Of a DNA stretch of 64,000 nt, positions 52,861-64,000 are shown piece after piece (within the stretch, counting starts at the first letter, position 1; each line of letters begins with the position of its first letter). The DNA lies in NCBI GenBank assembly GCA_028095005.1, contig CM051461.1, positions 61,051,840-61,115,839 of the forward strand, written 5' to 3'. Under the pieces are notes generated by a model. It was not told where the DNA came from. It worked only from the letters and a program-made list of their open reading frames with translations, and ran no database searches. Made by a program: the position numbers and the translations under genes. Source of the DNA: Rhynchospora pubera (lineage: Eukaryota > Streptophyta > Magnoliopsida > Poales > Cyperaceae).

Positions 52861-54285
52861 ATATTTTTGAAAAGGAAGAATTAACTTTTTTTTTTTTTTG
52901 CTTTGCAACAAAAATGTGTTGATATTACACAATACCAGCTGTGAAGCCTAAAAAATATTCTAACAGTAATCTTCAAAATGTATTATGAACGCATTGTTCC
53001 TTATGTTCACAGTTTGGGTTCAGATGAGGCATATAAGGTGTAGTATGGTTCGAAATCGATTCGAGGACTATTTGTAGTTGTCCTTTAGAATACGGGCTGG
53101 GTTTGGTTGACTTCTGTTTAGGTTACAGATGCTTTCTCAGGGATTTCAGAAATATATTCCATAAACCCTATTAAAAAAGGTGAGGTATCTAGATATGGTA
53201 TGCCTAGCTAGACCAACACTATAGTTGATGCCTCTCAGAAATTGCCAATAAACAATCTAATACAAGCCTAAATTTATGCCCCAACAAAGAGATAAATTAA
53301 ATAAAAAAACTTTGATTCTTAATATTGACCATACAAATGGAAACTGGGGCACTACAAGATAGAAGCACAGTACTAAACAGCATGTGTTACAGTGTTAGTG
53401 CCAAATTTCATCTTCAACAGAAAAAGAACCTGAGATTACAGTCCTTGATTGGAACTTGTACTGTTAGCTGCCAACAAAAAGGAAGTTTGCTCAAGAGATA
53501 ATACTTAATCCAATAATGAATTGGCTTACATAATTCAATAAGATAATGTCACCAGTATGGTTGTAACTTGGAACCTTGAAAAAATAAGTTTGTTGCTGTG
53601 TGGTTACCAGCAAGTATTCTAACACTTTCAGAACCTTAATTAACTCAATGGCTAGTAATGTTTTGAATAAATACAACAATGGATGTTATCCGTCAGAATG
53701 ATGCAAAATTTTTACATTTACAGGTCACTGTACTAAATCAATATTATACCTTACTTTTTAGTTTGCAAAAAATAGCTAAGAATTGTTGCTCACGTAAAGA
53801 CTCAAAAGAAATGGAAAAAAAAAAGAAACTCCAGATATAATGTCTCACTGGGGCATTTTACAAAACAACTGGTGTGCACAGTGGGGGGTTATGAGTTGCA
53901 CTTTTAACCTTCATTAGTGGTTTACTGGTTTCAGAAAGCATCAAGAAGCTGCCACAGGAGGGCATAGCTCATACTACGGTTAGAAGTAGAAGAAGTCGCA
54001 TCAAGAAAAGGATAAGAGCTTGTTTAGGTAACCTTCGTGCAGAGACAACAATATTTTCTGGAGCATTTCCGCAAGCACCTGCGGTGCAGAAGAGTTCTCT
54101 CTCACCACATTCGGAGAGAAGGAGAGCTGAGACTCGGCAAGCAAGGAGTTCCAACTTCCAAGGAGGAAGCGGTGGTGGTGCGGTTGGACTGATTAGTGGG
54201 CCCTTTATCAGAGGGGGATGGCCGGATGGGAAATAGAGTTTGATGAGTTAAGAGCACAGAAAAAAGTCAGTCCTCAGTCCCACGT
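52861..54285. other. Gene-poor intergenic DNA
   Basis: 53010-53130 repeats 6440-6560. The rest to about 53930 is AT-rich without ORFs. At 53940-54240 there is a GC-richer patch whose minus strand has a 61-codon ORF (54154-53969); no domain is recognised, and it may be a gene fragment or chance. Confidence 0.45.
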
Positions 54286-54574
54286 CATGTTTGGTAGACG
54301 AGTAAACTGTAGATTAGCATAAGAAAAAGTAAATAGTTAATCCACTTACTCCTCTAATTTTAGATCATGTTTGGTATGAAAAGATGGAGTAAATATAAAG
54401 TAAGAATAAATAAATAATAAGAACCATCTCTTAATCATGTGGAGTAACTTTACTCTACCTAAAATGGTTGAGTAATTTACTCCTCCTACTCCACACTAAT
54501 TCACCAAATTTAAATCATGTTTGAAGGAGTAAAAGTGCATTAGTTACTCCACCTTTAATCATCTACCAAACATG
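54286..54574. mobile_element. MITE with CATGTTTGGTAGA ends
   Basis: CATGTTTGGTAGA at 54286-54298 and its exact inverse at 54562-54574 bound 289 bp that also hold an internal 'catgtttggta' and many 'ggagtaa/ttactcc' words. No clear target duplication. Confidence 0.65.
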
Positions 54575-55384
54575 TTAGGATTTAGGATTTTGCTGTTTTG
54601 CACTTTTATTATTTTTTCATTTATTAGTATACCATTGCAATTGCATGCGGTTCGATTTTATTTTTCAATCAAGTTTTCCAATGAATTTAAAATATTTGTA
54701 TGGAATACGAATTTTTTTCTTTGTTCAATTAACCTTTTAAATCATTTTTTATTATTTCAATTATTAGTTAACTTATTAAAATGCTTAATTGAAGCAATTC
54801 CAAATGAAGTGAGAAACCTTAATTCAACTACATAGAAAAATTGGAAGTTCAAAATTTATATATTTTTTTAGATAAAATAACAAACAATGAAAAGGGAAAT
54901 GACATTTTTTCGTTTTTATGACCTTAATAATGCATTTTTAAATCAATTTAAATAATTTTAGAGAATAAATAAAAAAACTTCTACATATATTTACAGTAAA
55001 TATAATAATTTTTTTAAATGGAAATATCATTTGCTTGATGGATCAAAAACCCAGAAATTTTAGTATTCATCAAATGATTCAAATCACTTTGTTAAAAAAA
55101 AAATCAAATCAAATCACTACTCGGTTAACTAAAAGGTATATAAAAATAATATGTATATTCAAAATGACGGTTTCGATGCTTTAAATTCCACAATTTCAGT
55201 TTTAATTTATGCTTTGAAGTTTAAAGTTGAAATATCAAATCTTAACCGTTGATTTTAAGTTTAATTTCATAAAACATATATTATTATAAAGTTTTATAAT
55301 TTTTAAAATTCATCAGATACTCGAAACATATACATATTAAAGTTTGTCTTACAATCAATAAATAATAATTTAAAAAGAAACCGA
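54575..55384. other. AT-rich intergenic DNA
   Basis: No gene is seen; the 87-codon ORF at 54572-54832 is AT-driven and hydrophobic without domain features. Confidence 0.4.
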
Positions 55385-55560
55385 GGATATTGGGATGTGC
55401 GAGGCTCTCCTGATGAGCGGATCTTGCCGGCTGTTTATACAATTTTATTTAAAGACAAAATACCTGCCACCAATAGGCAATACAACATGTCCTTTGATTT
55501 GACTTTTGAACGAGCTTGCCACTATGCCAGCTGTTTTAGTGTTTTAAAAATTATCCCATA
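55385..55560. repeat. Dispersed repeat, copy 1 of 3
   Basis: It shares an order of blocks with 59325-59520 and 61355-61560: 'gaggatatt', 'tgtgcgaggctctcctgat', 'gccrgctgtttta', 'acttttgaa.gagcttgcca' and 'gttttaaaaattatc'. It does not look like coding sequence. Confidence 0.7.
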
Positions 55561-55665
55561 ATAATTGTGTTTAATCTTTTGCTAGTTGAGTTTGTTATAA
55601 CTTTTTCTATGACAAAAATTTGAAATTCAAACTTTTAAATCCTTACTTTTTACCTTTTTCATTAG

Positions 55666-55816
55666 GGCTCCGTTTGAATGAAGTATGGAAAGAATGGAAA
55701 AAATTTATTATAAACAATCCAAACTCTTCACAAAGTTACACACTTCTCAATACTTCTTCCCACTTCTTCCTTTCTTTCCTTCTTCCCTTCTTCCCACACC
55801 TCATCCAATCGGAGCC
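55666..55816. mobile_element. PIF/Tourist-like MITE, same family as 51626 and 29522
   Basis: The ends GGCTCCGTTTGAATG and catccaatcggagcc are inverted repeats. The interior is almost identical to the element at 51626 ('aaacaatccaaactcttcac', 'acttcttcctttctttcc'). Confidence 0.75.
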
Positions 55817-57189
55817 TATAATAAGCACTAGGTGGGTAGCAGCGGCTTCGCCGCTATTTGATTTTCCTTTTTACTTACTGAAAATTTATTTACTCAAAGT
55901 ATGGGAAAAAAAAAATATAACCCATTTCTTATGTGGTTCACCAAATAAGATTCTATAAGATAATAAAAGAATTGAACATTGATTCATTAGGTGATGTCTA
56001 GTGTTAAAGAGAAAAATAAAAACAAAAACAGAAGAATAATCCATCAAACTCGAAAAAGATGGTAGCAAATAAATTTGTGAAACGACAAATTTTTATGTAT
56101 ATTGCTCCATATAAAAATGACAACTAAAAAAATTACAGCAATTGAAATTTTATGGGTACCACCCGTCATTTCACCTTGAAATTAATCATGTTGCCTACCT
56201 CCACTTCTTGGGTATTCAGAATTGCATTTATGTGGGGATGAAATGGTGTAGAAAATATCAAAAAGTAGCAATTTTGTGTTGCAACTCATCCACACAATGA
56301 AATCTTTCTAGAAAGAGAGGTATTGTTGTGGCTATTGTTTCAAAACCATGAAAAAAAATATTAATTATTTTCTGCTTAAATGCTTACGGGAGCAATTTTT
56401 AGCAAGTTAATGTTAGTTATACAAAAGTAACTAAATGTCTAAAAGTTCAAATAAATATTCCAATTAAGCAATCACAATGGAATAGATCAAATTGAGGTAA
56501 TTATGTATTCACAGTTAACACACAAAAAATTAGTATCAGCAAATCTTGAAATTTTAATTCTTAGTCATTAAAAAGCAAGATCAGTAAATTTAATCATAGA
56601 AGGGCAAGAGGAATTAGTACCAAATCAAAGAGATTATGCAAAACGAAGGAGAGACGGAGGGAACTGGCGAGGTGACGGAGTGGAGGGATTAAGGGCAGGG
56701 GGTGAGGCTAATTGGGCGGAGTATGAAGCAAAGAGAAAGACAGAGGAGAGAGGGGTACGCTGAGGGATGAACAAAGTACTGCCGCATCATATGAATTTCT
56801 TTCAAATCTAATATACCAAGATAAGTGAAAAACAATGAAATATTTGCAATTGAAAAATTGTGAAAAGTTGAAATATGTGGCCGTATGGGATCAGACCTTA
56901 GGTTTGGCCAAAGGTACAAAGTACTGGTCGAAGTAAACTGTAAATAACTTGATTAATTTGATATTTAACTTCATGATTAAATGTTGAGGTCGCAGCCCTT
57001 GATTTTGCATAAATTATCTCAGTCATAAAGTAATAAACCCAAAATACTTCAAGTAAAAGCAAATAGCTTTAGGTGGTCATATTGAAAATGCAAGGAAAAT
57101 GAATATTTGCCTCATCTCAATAATAATCTAGTTTGTAAAAGAAACATGTCCTAAATATTTAGCAGGTGCTTCAATTCCATTTCAGGTAA
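55817..57189. other. Gene-poor AT-rich DNA
   Basis: No supported gene. A purine-rich patch at 56640-56770 is the only compositional break. Confidence 0.4.
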
Positions 57190-57632
57190 TTTATCCACGT
57201 TTTTTGCATTTTTTATTGTCATTCTAGCCTCGTGTACCTTACATTCAGGTAATTTATCCACTTTTTACCATGCTACATTGATTTTTGCAGGTGTAAATTT
57301 GAATTGTGACTGCCTTGCCCCTGGTGGTTTGTGCTTGTACCCATGCTGCACCTTCATGCTATTCTTTTCAATTGATGATTTCATCATCTTCACATGATCA
57401 TATGCTAGCTTAGATGCTGGTAAGGTTGCCTGTATAGCTTCTATTGGCCTGTACCAGTACCAGTTACTATTATAGAAGTTTCTTCAATTATGATTTCAAT
57501 TCTCCTTGCATCATCTTCTTTTATTGCATTTGCCCACTTACACTGCTGCTCTTTAATTATTTTCAATTTATTATATCTAAAAAGATCATAACATATAATT
57601 TTGGGTTGGGATAAGTTACCGAATCTGACCAC
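57190..57632 (-). pseudogene. Coding-like minus-strand fragment of unknown family
   Basis: The minus strand has 57632-57441 (63 codons, with KIIKEQQCKWANAIKEDDARRIEIIIEE) followed, in another frame, by about 57412-57190 (LAYDHVKMMKSSIEKNSMKVQHGYKHKP and two copies of VDKLPE). The lysine/glutamate-rich, low-stop character resembles exon sequence, perhaps with an intron between. I do not recognise the protein. Confidence in any gene is low. Confidence 0.25.
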
Positions 57633-58064
57633 TCAAGCGTCATACTTTATGAGACAGAATATATCACCAATTATAAAGACCATTACCAATTACAAAAACT
57701 TTGAAGATATTAATATTGCGATCAATTAGAAAGGACTATCTGTCAGCATTTCAATGTGATAGCATTAGTGCTAGGATAAACAGGGAAAGAGATGAGAGAA
57801 TATTTCTTACAACAATACATTAAAATAACTCAAACACTGATCTCTTCATACAATAATTTTTCTTTTTTGGAAGAAATTATTTCTATTTGTTAGTAAAAAA
57901 AATAATACATTAAAATTAGATTATCTAATATACCTAGAGCCAGCCATACCAAAAACACTATTTCATAAACATGTTTCTTTTTATCTTCTTCAAAACAATT
58001 TGAAGAAATTGGCATACCTGGTCGAGTGTCGAGGAGCTAAAAAAATTAGCAGAACCTCAATTTT

Positions 58065-58440
58065 CTAAAATGAATTCGGGATGAGTGCAAGGGAGTAAGG
58101 CGGACTTGGTGAATGGATCAAGATCCAGATCCAACTCGTCGAATTGGATATTGTCGTCGAGGTAACAATCAAATTGTCAAACTCGTCGATGATTTTGTTG
58201 AGGACAGAATCCATGTGGTAGATATTGCCGTCGAGGTGGGTCTCGATACTAAAGGCAGGCTCGTAGAGGTGCTCGAATCCCTTGGCGATCTCCACCTTTG
58301 TCTCGTCTGGCCTGTTTCACAACATCTCCGAGAATATCGCTTCTGCTTCTTGCTATGCTCTTGCTGTTAGTCTTGCTCTTAAATTGGTACATAGAAAATT
58401 GAAGGTCAAAATTAATTTTAATCATGTTGCTGTTGGATGT
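58065..58440 (-). pseudogene. Coding-like minus-strand fragment of unknown family
   Basis: In overlapping minus-strand frames: SRSDILGDVVKQARRDKGGDRQGI (58380-58260), then VEIAKGFEHLYEPAFSIETHLDGNIYHMDSVLNKIIDEFDNLIV (about 58300-58170). The composition is protein-like and richer in GC than the surroundings; the two stretches lie in different frames, so it would be broken or spliced. No domain recognised. The downstream 58480-58790 ORFs on the same strand are proline/leucine-rich and less convincing. Confidence 0.25.
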
Positions 58441-58799
58441 TAGAGGAGCCATGAAGGTGTGTCAATACCAAAAAACAGCTGATTTGGGTCAATCCTTCAT
58501 CAATTTCTGCTAGGCCAGAAAAGAGAAAACATGATCTGTTGTTGCAAATTGAGGGGATAAGGAAGGGTTGCAGAATCCATGAGCAGTGAAGAGAGAAAAA
58601 TGGTTGGGAGAGGGCAGACTTGGAAGAGAAGCAGCACAGGAGGCCAGGCCGTGGGAGCAGACCAGAGGAGGTGAGGATCCAACGAAGAATCGGTCGAGGG
58701 TTTAGGAGGTGGAGGGGGATTAACAGAGGATAAGGAGGATGGGGGTGCTGCGCAAGACCAACGGAGGAGGAGACGATACCAAATTCTAACATTCTACCA

Positions 58800-59319
58800 A
58801 ACATGTTTCATCTTCTTTCTGTTTTACTAAATCACAACTTACTCTCTTTTTTTTAGTCTCTGTCGAATAATAATGGAGACGGGAAGTTTAATGCGAAAAA
58901 AAAATGACATTTCATTCACTATTGGAAAACACGTATCTGTATTAGTTTGAGTTCAAGTAATCTTCTACTCAGATCTGGATTACATTTACGTATCTGTATC
59001 AGATTGGGTTCTAATTTCGGGTTTTTTTTTCTGGTGCTGATATATAATATTGAAATTGTACTTGTCTTTTCCTAAGCAGACAATTAGAATACGAGTAAAA
59101 TTTTTGAAATTTGGTTGCTTTGATTTACTAGAACCATCATGGTATGCGAGGTGGTTTATCCATATTGATGATTTAATTAATTTTATTCAATCTAAACTGC
59201 TAGTTTTGAAGATACAAAGGAGTTATATTACTCGTAAATATCTAGTTTTGAAGATTGCAGGGTAATTCCAATTTGAGAAAATCGTAGAGGTTACATTTAA
59301 TTTTCTAAAAAATATACCG
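58800..59319. other. AT-rich intergenic DNA
   Basis: It starts with 'ctaccaaacatgttt', the inner end sequence of the MITE type at 54286, but no partner end was found. No gene. Confidence 0.35.
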
Positions 59320-59324
59320 GAGGA

Positions 59325-59520
59325 TATATATTGAGATGTGCGAGAGGCTGTCCTGATTAGATGAATTTGCCAGCTGTTTTAATTTAAGATAAAAGCAGTT
59401 GTTAGCTGCTAACAATATAATATGTTATTGGACTTTCGACTTTTGAATGAGCTTGCCAGCTGTTCAGCATTTTAAAAATTATCTCCTGCTCAATCTCCTG
59501 CTAATTGAGTTTTGGCCTTT
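59325..59520. repeat. Dispersed repeat, copy 2 of 3
   Basis: Same block order as 55385-55560 and 61355-61560. Confidence 0.7.
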
Positions 59521-59714
59521 GGGTGACAAATTTTGACCCGCAGCCGCTTAAGTCGGAGTGTTGGAGTTGAAGTGCTGCAGCCTGTGCTTGAGCATGAAAT
59601 GCCTGCTTTGGCCAGCTGTGCAGCGGATCTATCTCCTAACAAGGCAACAGCGGGTTACAGTCTTTAGATAATCCGCGTCGCTTTTCTCGGATTTGTGAGG
59701 AGCATCTGACCTCT

Positions 59715-61256
59715 CGATTCACATCGTCTACAGCCGGATGTCTTGGCTGTACCGTCCAGCAAAGTAATTTTAAAAAATTTTAAAATTTAAATATTAAATT
59801 TAAATCGTTGATCTTGTTCAATTTGACGGACGATGCATTTTTATATAAGTTTTATAAAATTTGAACTTGCTTTGATACTAGATCAAATGGTTAACTAATG
59901 AACAAATATAGTTAACTATCACTAATTAATTCTAATACGTTCATAATTTGATCATTTAATCAAGTATCAAATCGACTCCAAATTTTATAAAACTTACATA
60001 AAAATGCATTGTCTGTAAATTTGAACAAAATCAACGATTTGGATTTAATATTCGAATTTTAAAATTTTTAAATATTTTAAAAAACCATATTCGAATTTTA
60101 TAAAACTCCTCGGCTGTAGATAGGGATGAAAACGGAGCGGATTTTATCCGCTCCGATCCGTATCCGAATTTGAAAAATGCACGTAATATCCGATCCGTAT
60201 TTGTATCCGAACATATCCGTATTCGTATTCGTATCCGCCAAAAAAATATGGATGCGGATATGGTTTTGAGTTTTTTTACAATATCTGATCCGTATTCGTA
60301 TCCGACATGGATATTATCCGTATCCGTAGATATTAATCTGTTTATCCGTATCTTTTAACGGTATAAGATGATTAATATAACTACTTATCTACATTAGAGA
60401 ATACTTTTAATTAGATAATACTTAATTTTTATTAGATAAATTTTCTTACGGTAATATTTACATTTGGACTAGTAACATAAAATTATTTTTATTTTTTATT
60501 ATTGAGACGATTATATATGATAACAACACTAAAATTATTTTTTTCTCTAATCATGATGATTACATATGATTAATATACTATTTTAATATATGATGACAAT
60601 TAAGGTAACATGATATGATTTGACATTGAATAGTTAAATACACTGTTGGAATTCAAATTGTGGAAAGACTGAATTTATTAATCAATCCTATTAGATTTGT
60701 GCTTATGTGGTACTTGCAATTTTAGAATGTCTCTTATTTGCTTTCACTTTTAGCCTTTTATTTATGTGTTGATCAAAGTTGAAACCGAACAAATAAATTT
60801 GCTTACTTTGATTTTAAAAAAATATACTTCTAAAGGTGTACATTGTAATTGAAGGCAATGTTATTAAAATTAACTTTCATATTTTAAAGAAATGCTCATT
60901 TGACTCAAACTATGAAAAATAGTAGATATTTGCATGTACTACTACTGATCTTGACGAAGTACTAATATAGACACTGAGTATATTGAATAACATTATATTT
61001 AGAGAAAATGCTATTGTAAATAAATCAAAAAGATTAAAATGTTATCCGTATCCGACAAAATATATTCGTATCCGACTCCGTATCCGAAAATATCCGAACC
61101 GTATCCGTATCCGTTTAATATCAGAACCGTATCCGTATTCGAACGCATTCGTATTCGTATCCATATCCGAAAAAAATATGGATGCGGATATGGAAAGACC
61201 AACATCCGTTCCGTATCCGATCCGTTTTCATCCCTAGCTGTAGAGGATGTGGATCC
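59715..61256. mobile_element. Foldback element interrupted by a hAT element
   Basis: The left end (gattcacatcgtctacagccgg, about 59715) is the near inverse of the right end (cggctgtagaggatgtggatcc, ending 61256). Inside, arms 59765-59930 and 59930-60100 are inverted repeats of about 165 bp (aatcgttgat, gatgcatttttat.taagttttataaaattt). The right end is split by the hAT element at 60121-61236. Removing that element with one target copy rejoins the palindrome. The terminal GGATCCACATCCTC resembles the mini-element at 21968-22057. Confidence 0.65.
60121..61236. mobile_element. Ac/Ds-like non-autonomous hAT element
   Basis: 1116 bp with terminal inverted repeats TAGGGATGAAAACGG at both ends. TAGGGATGAAA matches the Ac/Ds terminus type. 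There is a perfect 8-bp duplication GCTGTAGA (60113-60120 and 61237-61244). Both ends carry many copies of TATCCGTATCCGA-like hexamers within about 230 bp, the usual subterminal binding-site layout. The middle is AT-rich and has no transposase ORF; ORFs across the TCCGTA tracts are repeat translations. Confidence 0.95.
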
Positions 61257-61354
61257 TTGGGCTTTATCTCCGCCTCGTCGCCTGGACCACATGGACATCT
61301 CAGACTGACTTTAAAAAAATAATAAATAAATAATTCAATTTAAAAAATATATAT

Positions 61355-61560
61355 AACGGGAGGATATTGTGATTTGTGATTTGTGATTTGCAAGGCTCTC
61401 ATGATAAACGGAATACGACAGCTGTTTACTATTTTATTTTTAGATTTTAGATAAAAACACTTGTTAGTTGCTATCAATACATTTGAGTTTCGAATTTTGA
61501 ATGAGCTTGCCAGCTGTTCAGTATTTTAAAAATTTATCTCCTACCAATAAGGTTTAACAT
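61355..61560. repeat. Dispersed repeat, copy 3 of 3
   Basis: As 55385-55560, with an added local triplication of gatttgt near 61370-61390. Confidence 0.7.
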
Positions 61561-62053
61561 CTGAGACTGACTTAAATAAAATAAACGGAAAAAACATCAT
61601 ATCACAGTTTTAGTTTTTACGGCTTAATATATAATCATCAAAAAATACTTCAAAGCTAGGAAGCTTTTCTACAGTATCTCTTTGGCATTTTCGGCATCAC
61701 ATTCGTATGGTCTTTTGTGTAAAGGGTTTATCAAACTTTCAATTTTCGAATGCAACAAAAACAGCTATTTAGAATCCTCAACATAAAATAAATGAGAAAA
61801 CAAGCTAACCCCATGTGCATTCTTTTAGGATTGTTTATCTAATATCCCATGTAATTTCATGTAACAAATCCCATACAACATTTTTCTCAATGGCAACATG
61901 AAAAGTTATTTATAGGATCATACAAAAATTCAAAAATGTAAGGAAAAGGGCCAGCAGCTCTAGCCGTAGCGTGCATGGGGGAAGAGGGTAGAGGGATATT
62001 AAATGAATTTTCAGTTGGATCCTTCCATTTTTTTCTATTTCGAACCATATTTC
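61561..62053. other. Gene-free DNA left of the terminal LTR
   Basis: AT-rich; no coding or structural signal noted. Confidence 0.4.
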
Positions 62054-63825
62054 TGTTGGAGTTATGTCCTAGAAGTCAATAATTTAATGACTTAATTATT
62101 AGTTTATGTTTTGGATGATAATTTATCATCTGTTCCTAGGTTTATTATTGACAGATTATTCAGGTTGAGGATCTGAATTGTAGATCTCTGTGGATCATTC
62201 TTTAGAATGACAATAATAAATCTAAACGGTCCATAATCTTGATAATTAACAAGGAACATTAATTATCATATAAGATTAGTATGCAAGTTAAGTGATGATT
62301 AAGTTCTACAAATCATAGGTAAAGAGTTACCAACTTAATTGCATATGTGTATGTTATGGAACATAGCACAGGACTTGACCCATCGAAATAAACATATGGA
62401 TTGTGTTATGTGTCATTGTCTATTTCGTAATGATTTTGGTTCTAAGTTTGAGATGTTTATCTTTTCCACATGAGGATAGGTTCAATAAATATCGTCTACC
62501 GCTGATTCCCGATAAGGGCTGCTATACGGACTTTATTTATGTTCTCTTGAATTGTGCGGGGAAAAGCTAATCATCAAGAAAACCGTATGTCCCTCATTAA
62601 TTCACTTAGTGAGTGACGATATCTGTTTGGGCCCCTTGATGGAGATAGATTGTTTGCATGCAACTTTATACAATTATCTCTAGATCAAGAAACGTATAAT
62701 CTGCAAGAATGACACATTCCTATCTTGGATTATACGATGATATCGTGTGACATAAGAATCAAAATAGGGAAATTCATTTATTCTCTTATGCAGGATTTAA
62801 ATACTGTAGTAGTACACTATTTATGCGAATTGGGAATCATAACGTGTTGCTAGATACCGCTTATGATTATTGGAATTAAATAACGATTTAACTCCATGTC
62901 CAACGTAGCATAAATCCTCAAAGGGTCACACAAATAGGACTTTGACCATACGTGCATTATTTATTTATTTGCAATAGTGAGTATTGCAAAATATGATAAG
63001 TTGATTAATTAATTAAATAACGTTATGGACCGTTATAATTAATTAAGTCAAATGGATCATATAGAAATAAATTAATGAACATGCTAATCCTAAATTGATT
63101 ATCAACATATTGATAATTAATTTTATTCATCACACTTTAATTTAATTAAGAGAATTAAATTAAAGTATAGGCTTTTAATTTAATAGTCTATTTGAGCCTA
63201 AATTGAATGCAACTTGAAAGGCCTATTAAATAATTGATTTAATATGGACTAAGAGAGATTGAACAAACCTAACACAAGGCCCATGTATATGGCCGGCCAT
63301 AGAGGGGTAAAAAGGTCAAGCAAAGGTTGGTGGAGAGTGGTCTATATAAGGACCACTTGAAGAAGCAAAACCTAACCTTCTCACTTTGCCTCCCTTCTTC
63401 TCCCTAGCCGCCACCACCATCCATGGGCAGAATTTTGATTCTCCCATGGTGGTCTCTCTCTCTCTTGCATTCCCATAGGTCTCATGTGTTGAGAATAGCT
63501 ATTCCAAAAGGTTAATTGCTAGAATTACTTGAAGAATGGTGAAAAGGATTAGCTATCTCCTTTCTCTTGCTAGCACAAGAATTGGGACATGGCCAAATTT
63601 CTTGGTGGACTCGAGGGCGCCATGGAGGAGGCGAAGGAGAGCACCCCATCGATTCCCATGCCGTAGGATCGAGCCCCGCGAATACGATTTCGCGGGAGAT
63701 ATAATTTCCACCTTAATCTCTTTGTGTTAACTTGGCTTTTGTGCACGATTCGTTGTGTGTGTCGTTTCGATGGCTTAATTAACTTGTAATTAGTATAAAA
63801 ATCGAAAATTACACACTTACTTACA
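62054..63825 (+). repeat. 5' LTR of a Copia element (family B)
   Basis: 1772 bp starting TGTTGGAG and ending ..CTTACA. It is homologous along its length to the 3' LTR of Copia B (40916-42678). The primer-binding site follows at once, so this is the left LTR of an element whose body extends past the window end rather than a solo LTR. Confidence 0.9.
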
Positions 63826-63826
63826 G

Positions 63827-63838
63827 TGGTATCAGAGC
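63827..63838 (+). other. Primer-binding site (initiator Met-tRNA type)
   Basis: TGGTATCAGAGC one base after the LTR end. This is the standard complement of the 3' end of plant initiator Met-tRNA used by Copia elements for minus-strand priming. Confidence 0.95.
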
Positions 63839-64000
63839 ACATGGTCGTACTTAAGCTATTTTGACACTTAATTAAGAGAAATTGGCTAATTAACGGATTA
63901 GTAGAGATGATGCGTTTGTTTGCTGTCTGGAAATGGTATTTTCTGTGTTGTTTCGCGTTTTTCGCGTTTTTCGATGTGATATGTTCTCTGGAAGATCTTT
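63839..64000 (+). mobile_element. Start of Copia family B internal region
   Basis: Untranslated leader after the primer site; gag should follow outside the window. No ORF begins here. Confidence 0.7.

Noticed and set aside
60983..61308. Overlapping ORFs on both strands near the hAT end
   Set aside because: They translate the TATCCG subterminal repeats (IRIRIR/YPYPY patterns).

Overview
The window is nuclear DNA from a flowering plant, probably a eudicot. It carries intron-containing CC-NBS-LRR resistance-gene sequence and a dense, layered set of plant transposons: Copia LTR elements, L1-type LINEs, a Mutator-like element (MULE), Helitrons, and hAT, PIF-like and foldback MITEs. I see no bacterial operons, CRISPR arrays or rRNA genes, and I recognised no tRNA. 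The species cannot be named from the sequence.

Two copies of one NBS-LRR gene form the host backbone, both on the + strand. Copy 1 (1411-3588, with an alternative last exon near 3813) is the 3' exon of a gene whose first exon lies left of the window, and it is uninterrupted here. Copy 2 starts at 27348 and runs to about 52.4 kb. It is a pseudogene stretched over roughly 25 kb. It has a 7-bp tandem duplication at the end of exon 1, a 1-nt deletion and a nonsense codon early in exon 2. Its exons and introns are split by a LINE (with a hAT MITE inside it), a 4-kb MULE, a 10.3-kb Copia element (with a truncated second Copia inside it), a 4.7-kb Helitron, a PIF-type MITE and a further hAT MITE. 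Because copy 1 gives the unbroken sequence, most of these insertions can be delimited to the base and their target-site duplications read directly.

Between the two genes (about 3.8-27.3 kb) lie a small LINE with a 19-bp target duplication, a Helitron 3' end, a duplicated host segment, and a Pack-MULE-like inverted-repeat element at 9.9-16.1 kb. That element appears to carry the first exon of a TFIIS-type elongation-factor gene and has been entered by a SIRE-type Copia element. The Copia remnant has a 1.5-kb LTR, an intact 441-codon extra ORF and 3' pol. Next come 2.4 kb of tandem repeats rich in TACTCCCTT, a 5'-truncated LINE, a 90-bp palindromic mini-element and a nearly complete but broken LINE.

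The right end (52.9-64 kb) is mostly AT-rich, gene-poor DNA. It holds MITEs, a repeat present three times, a foldback element split by an Ac/Ds-like hAT element with perfect 8-bp target duplications, and finally the 5' LTR and primer-binding site of a Copia element that leaves the window. This last LTR belongs to the same family as the Copia nested inside copy 2.

The least expected signal is that two unrelated Copia elements each carry their own expanded perfect palindrome, GCGTTGTACAACGC in one and CTGTTCGGCCGAACAG/TTCGGCCGAA in the other. In both cases the palindrome is scattered through LTR and internal DNA, and in one case it lies within protein-coding sequence.
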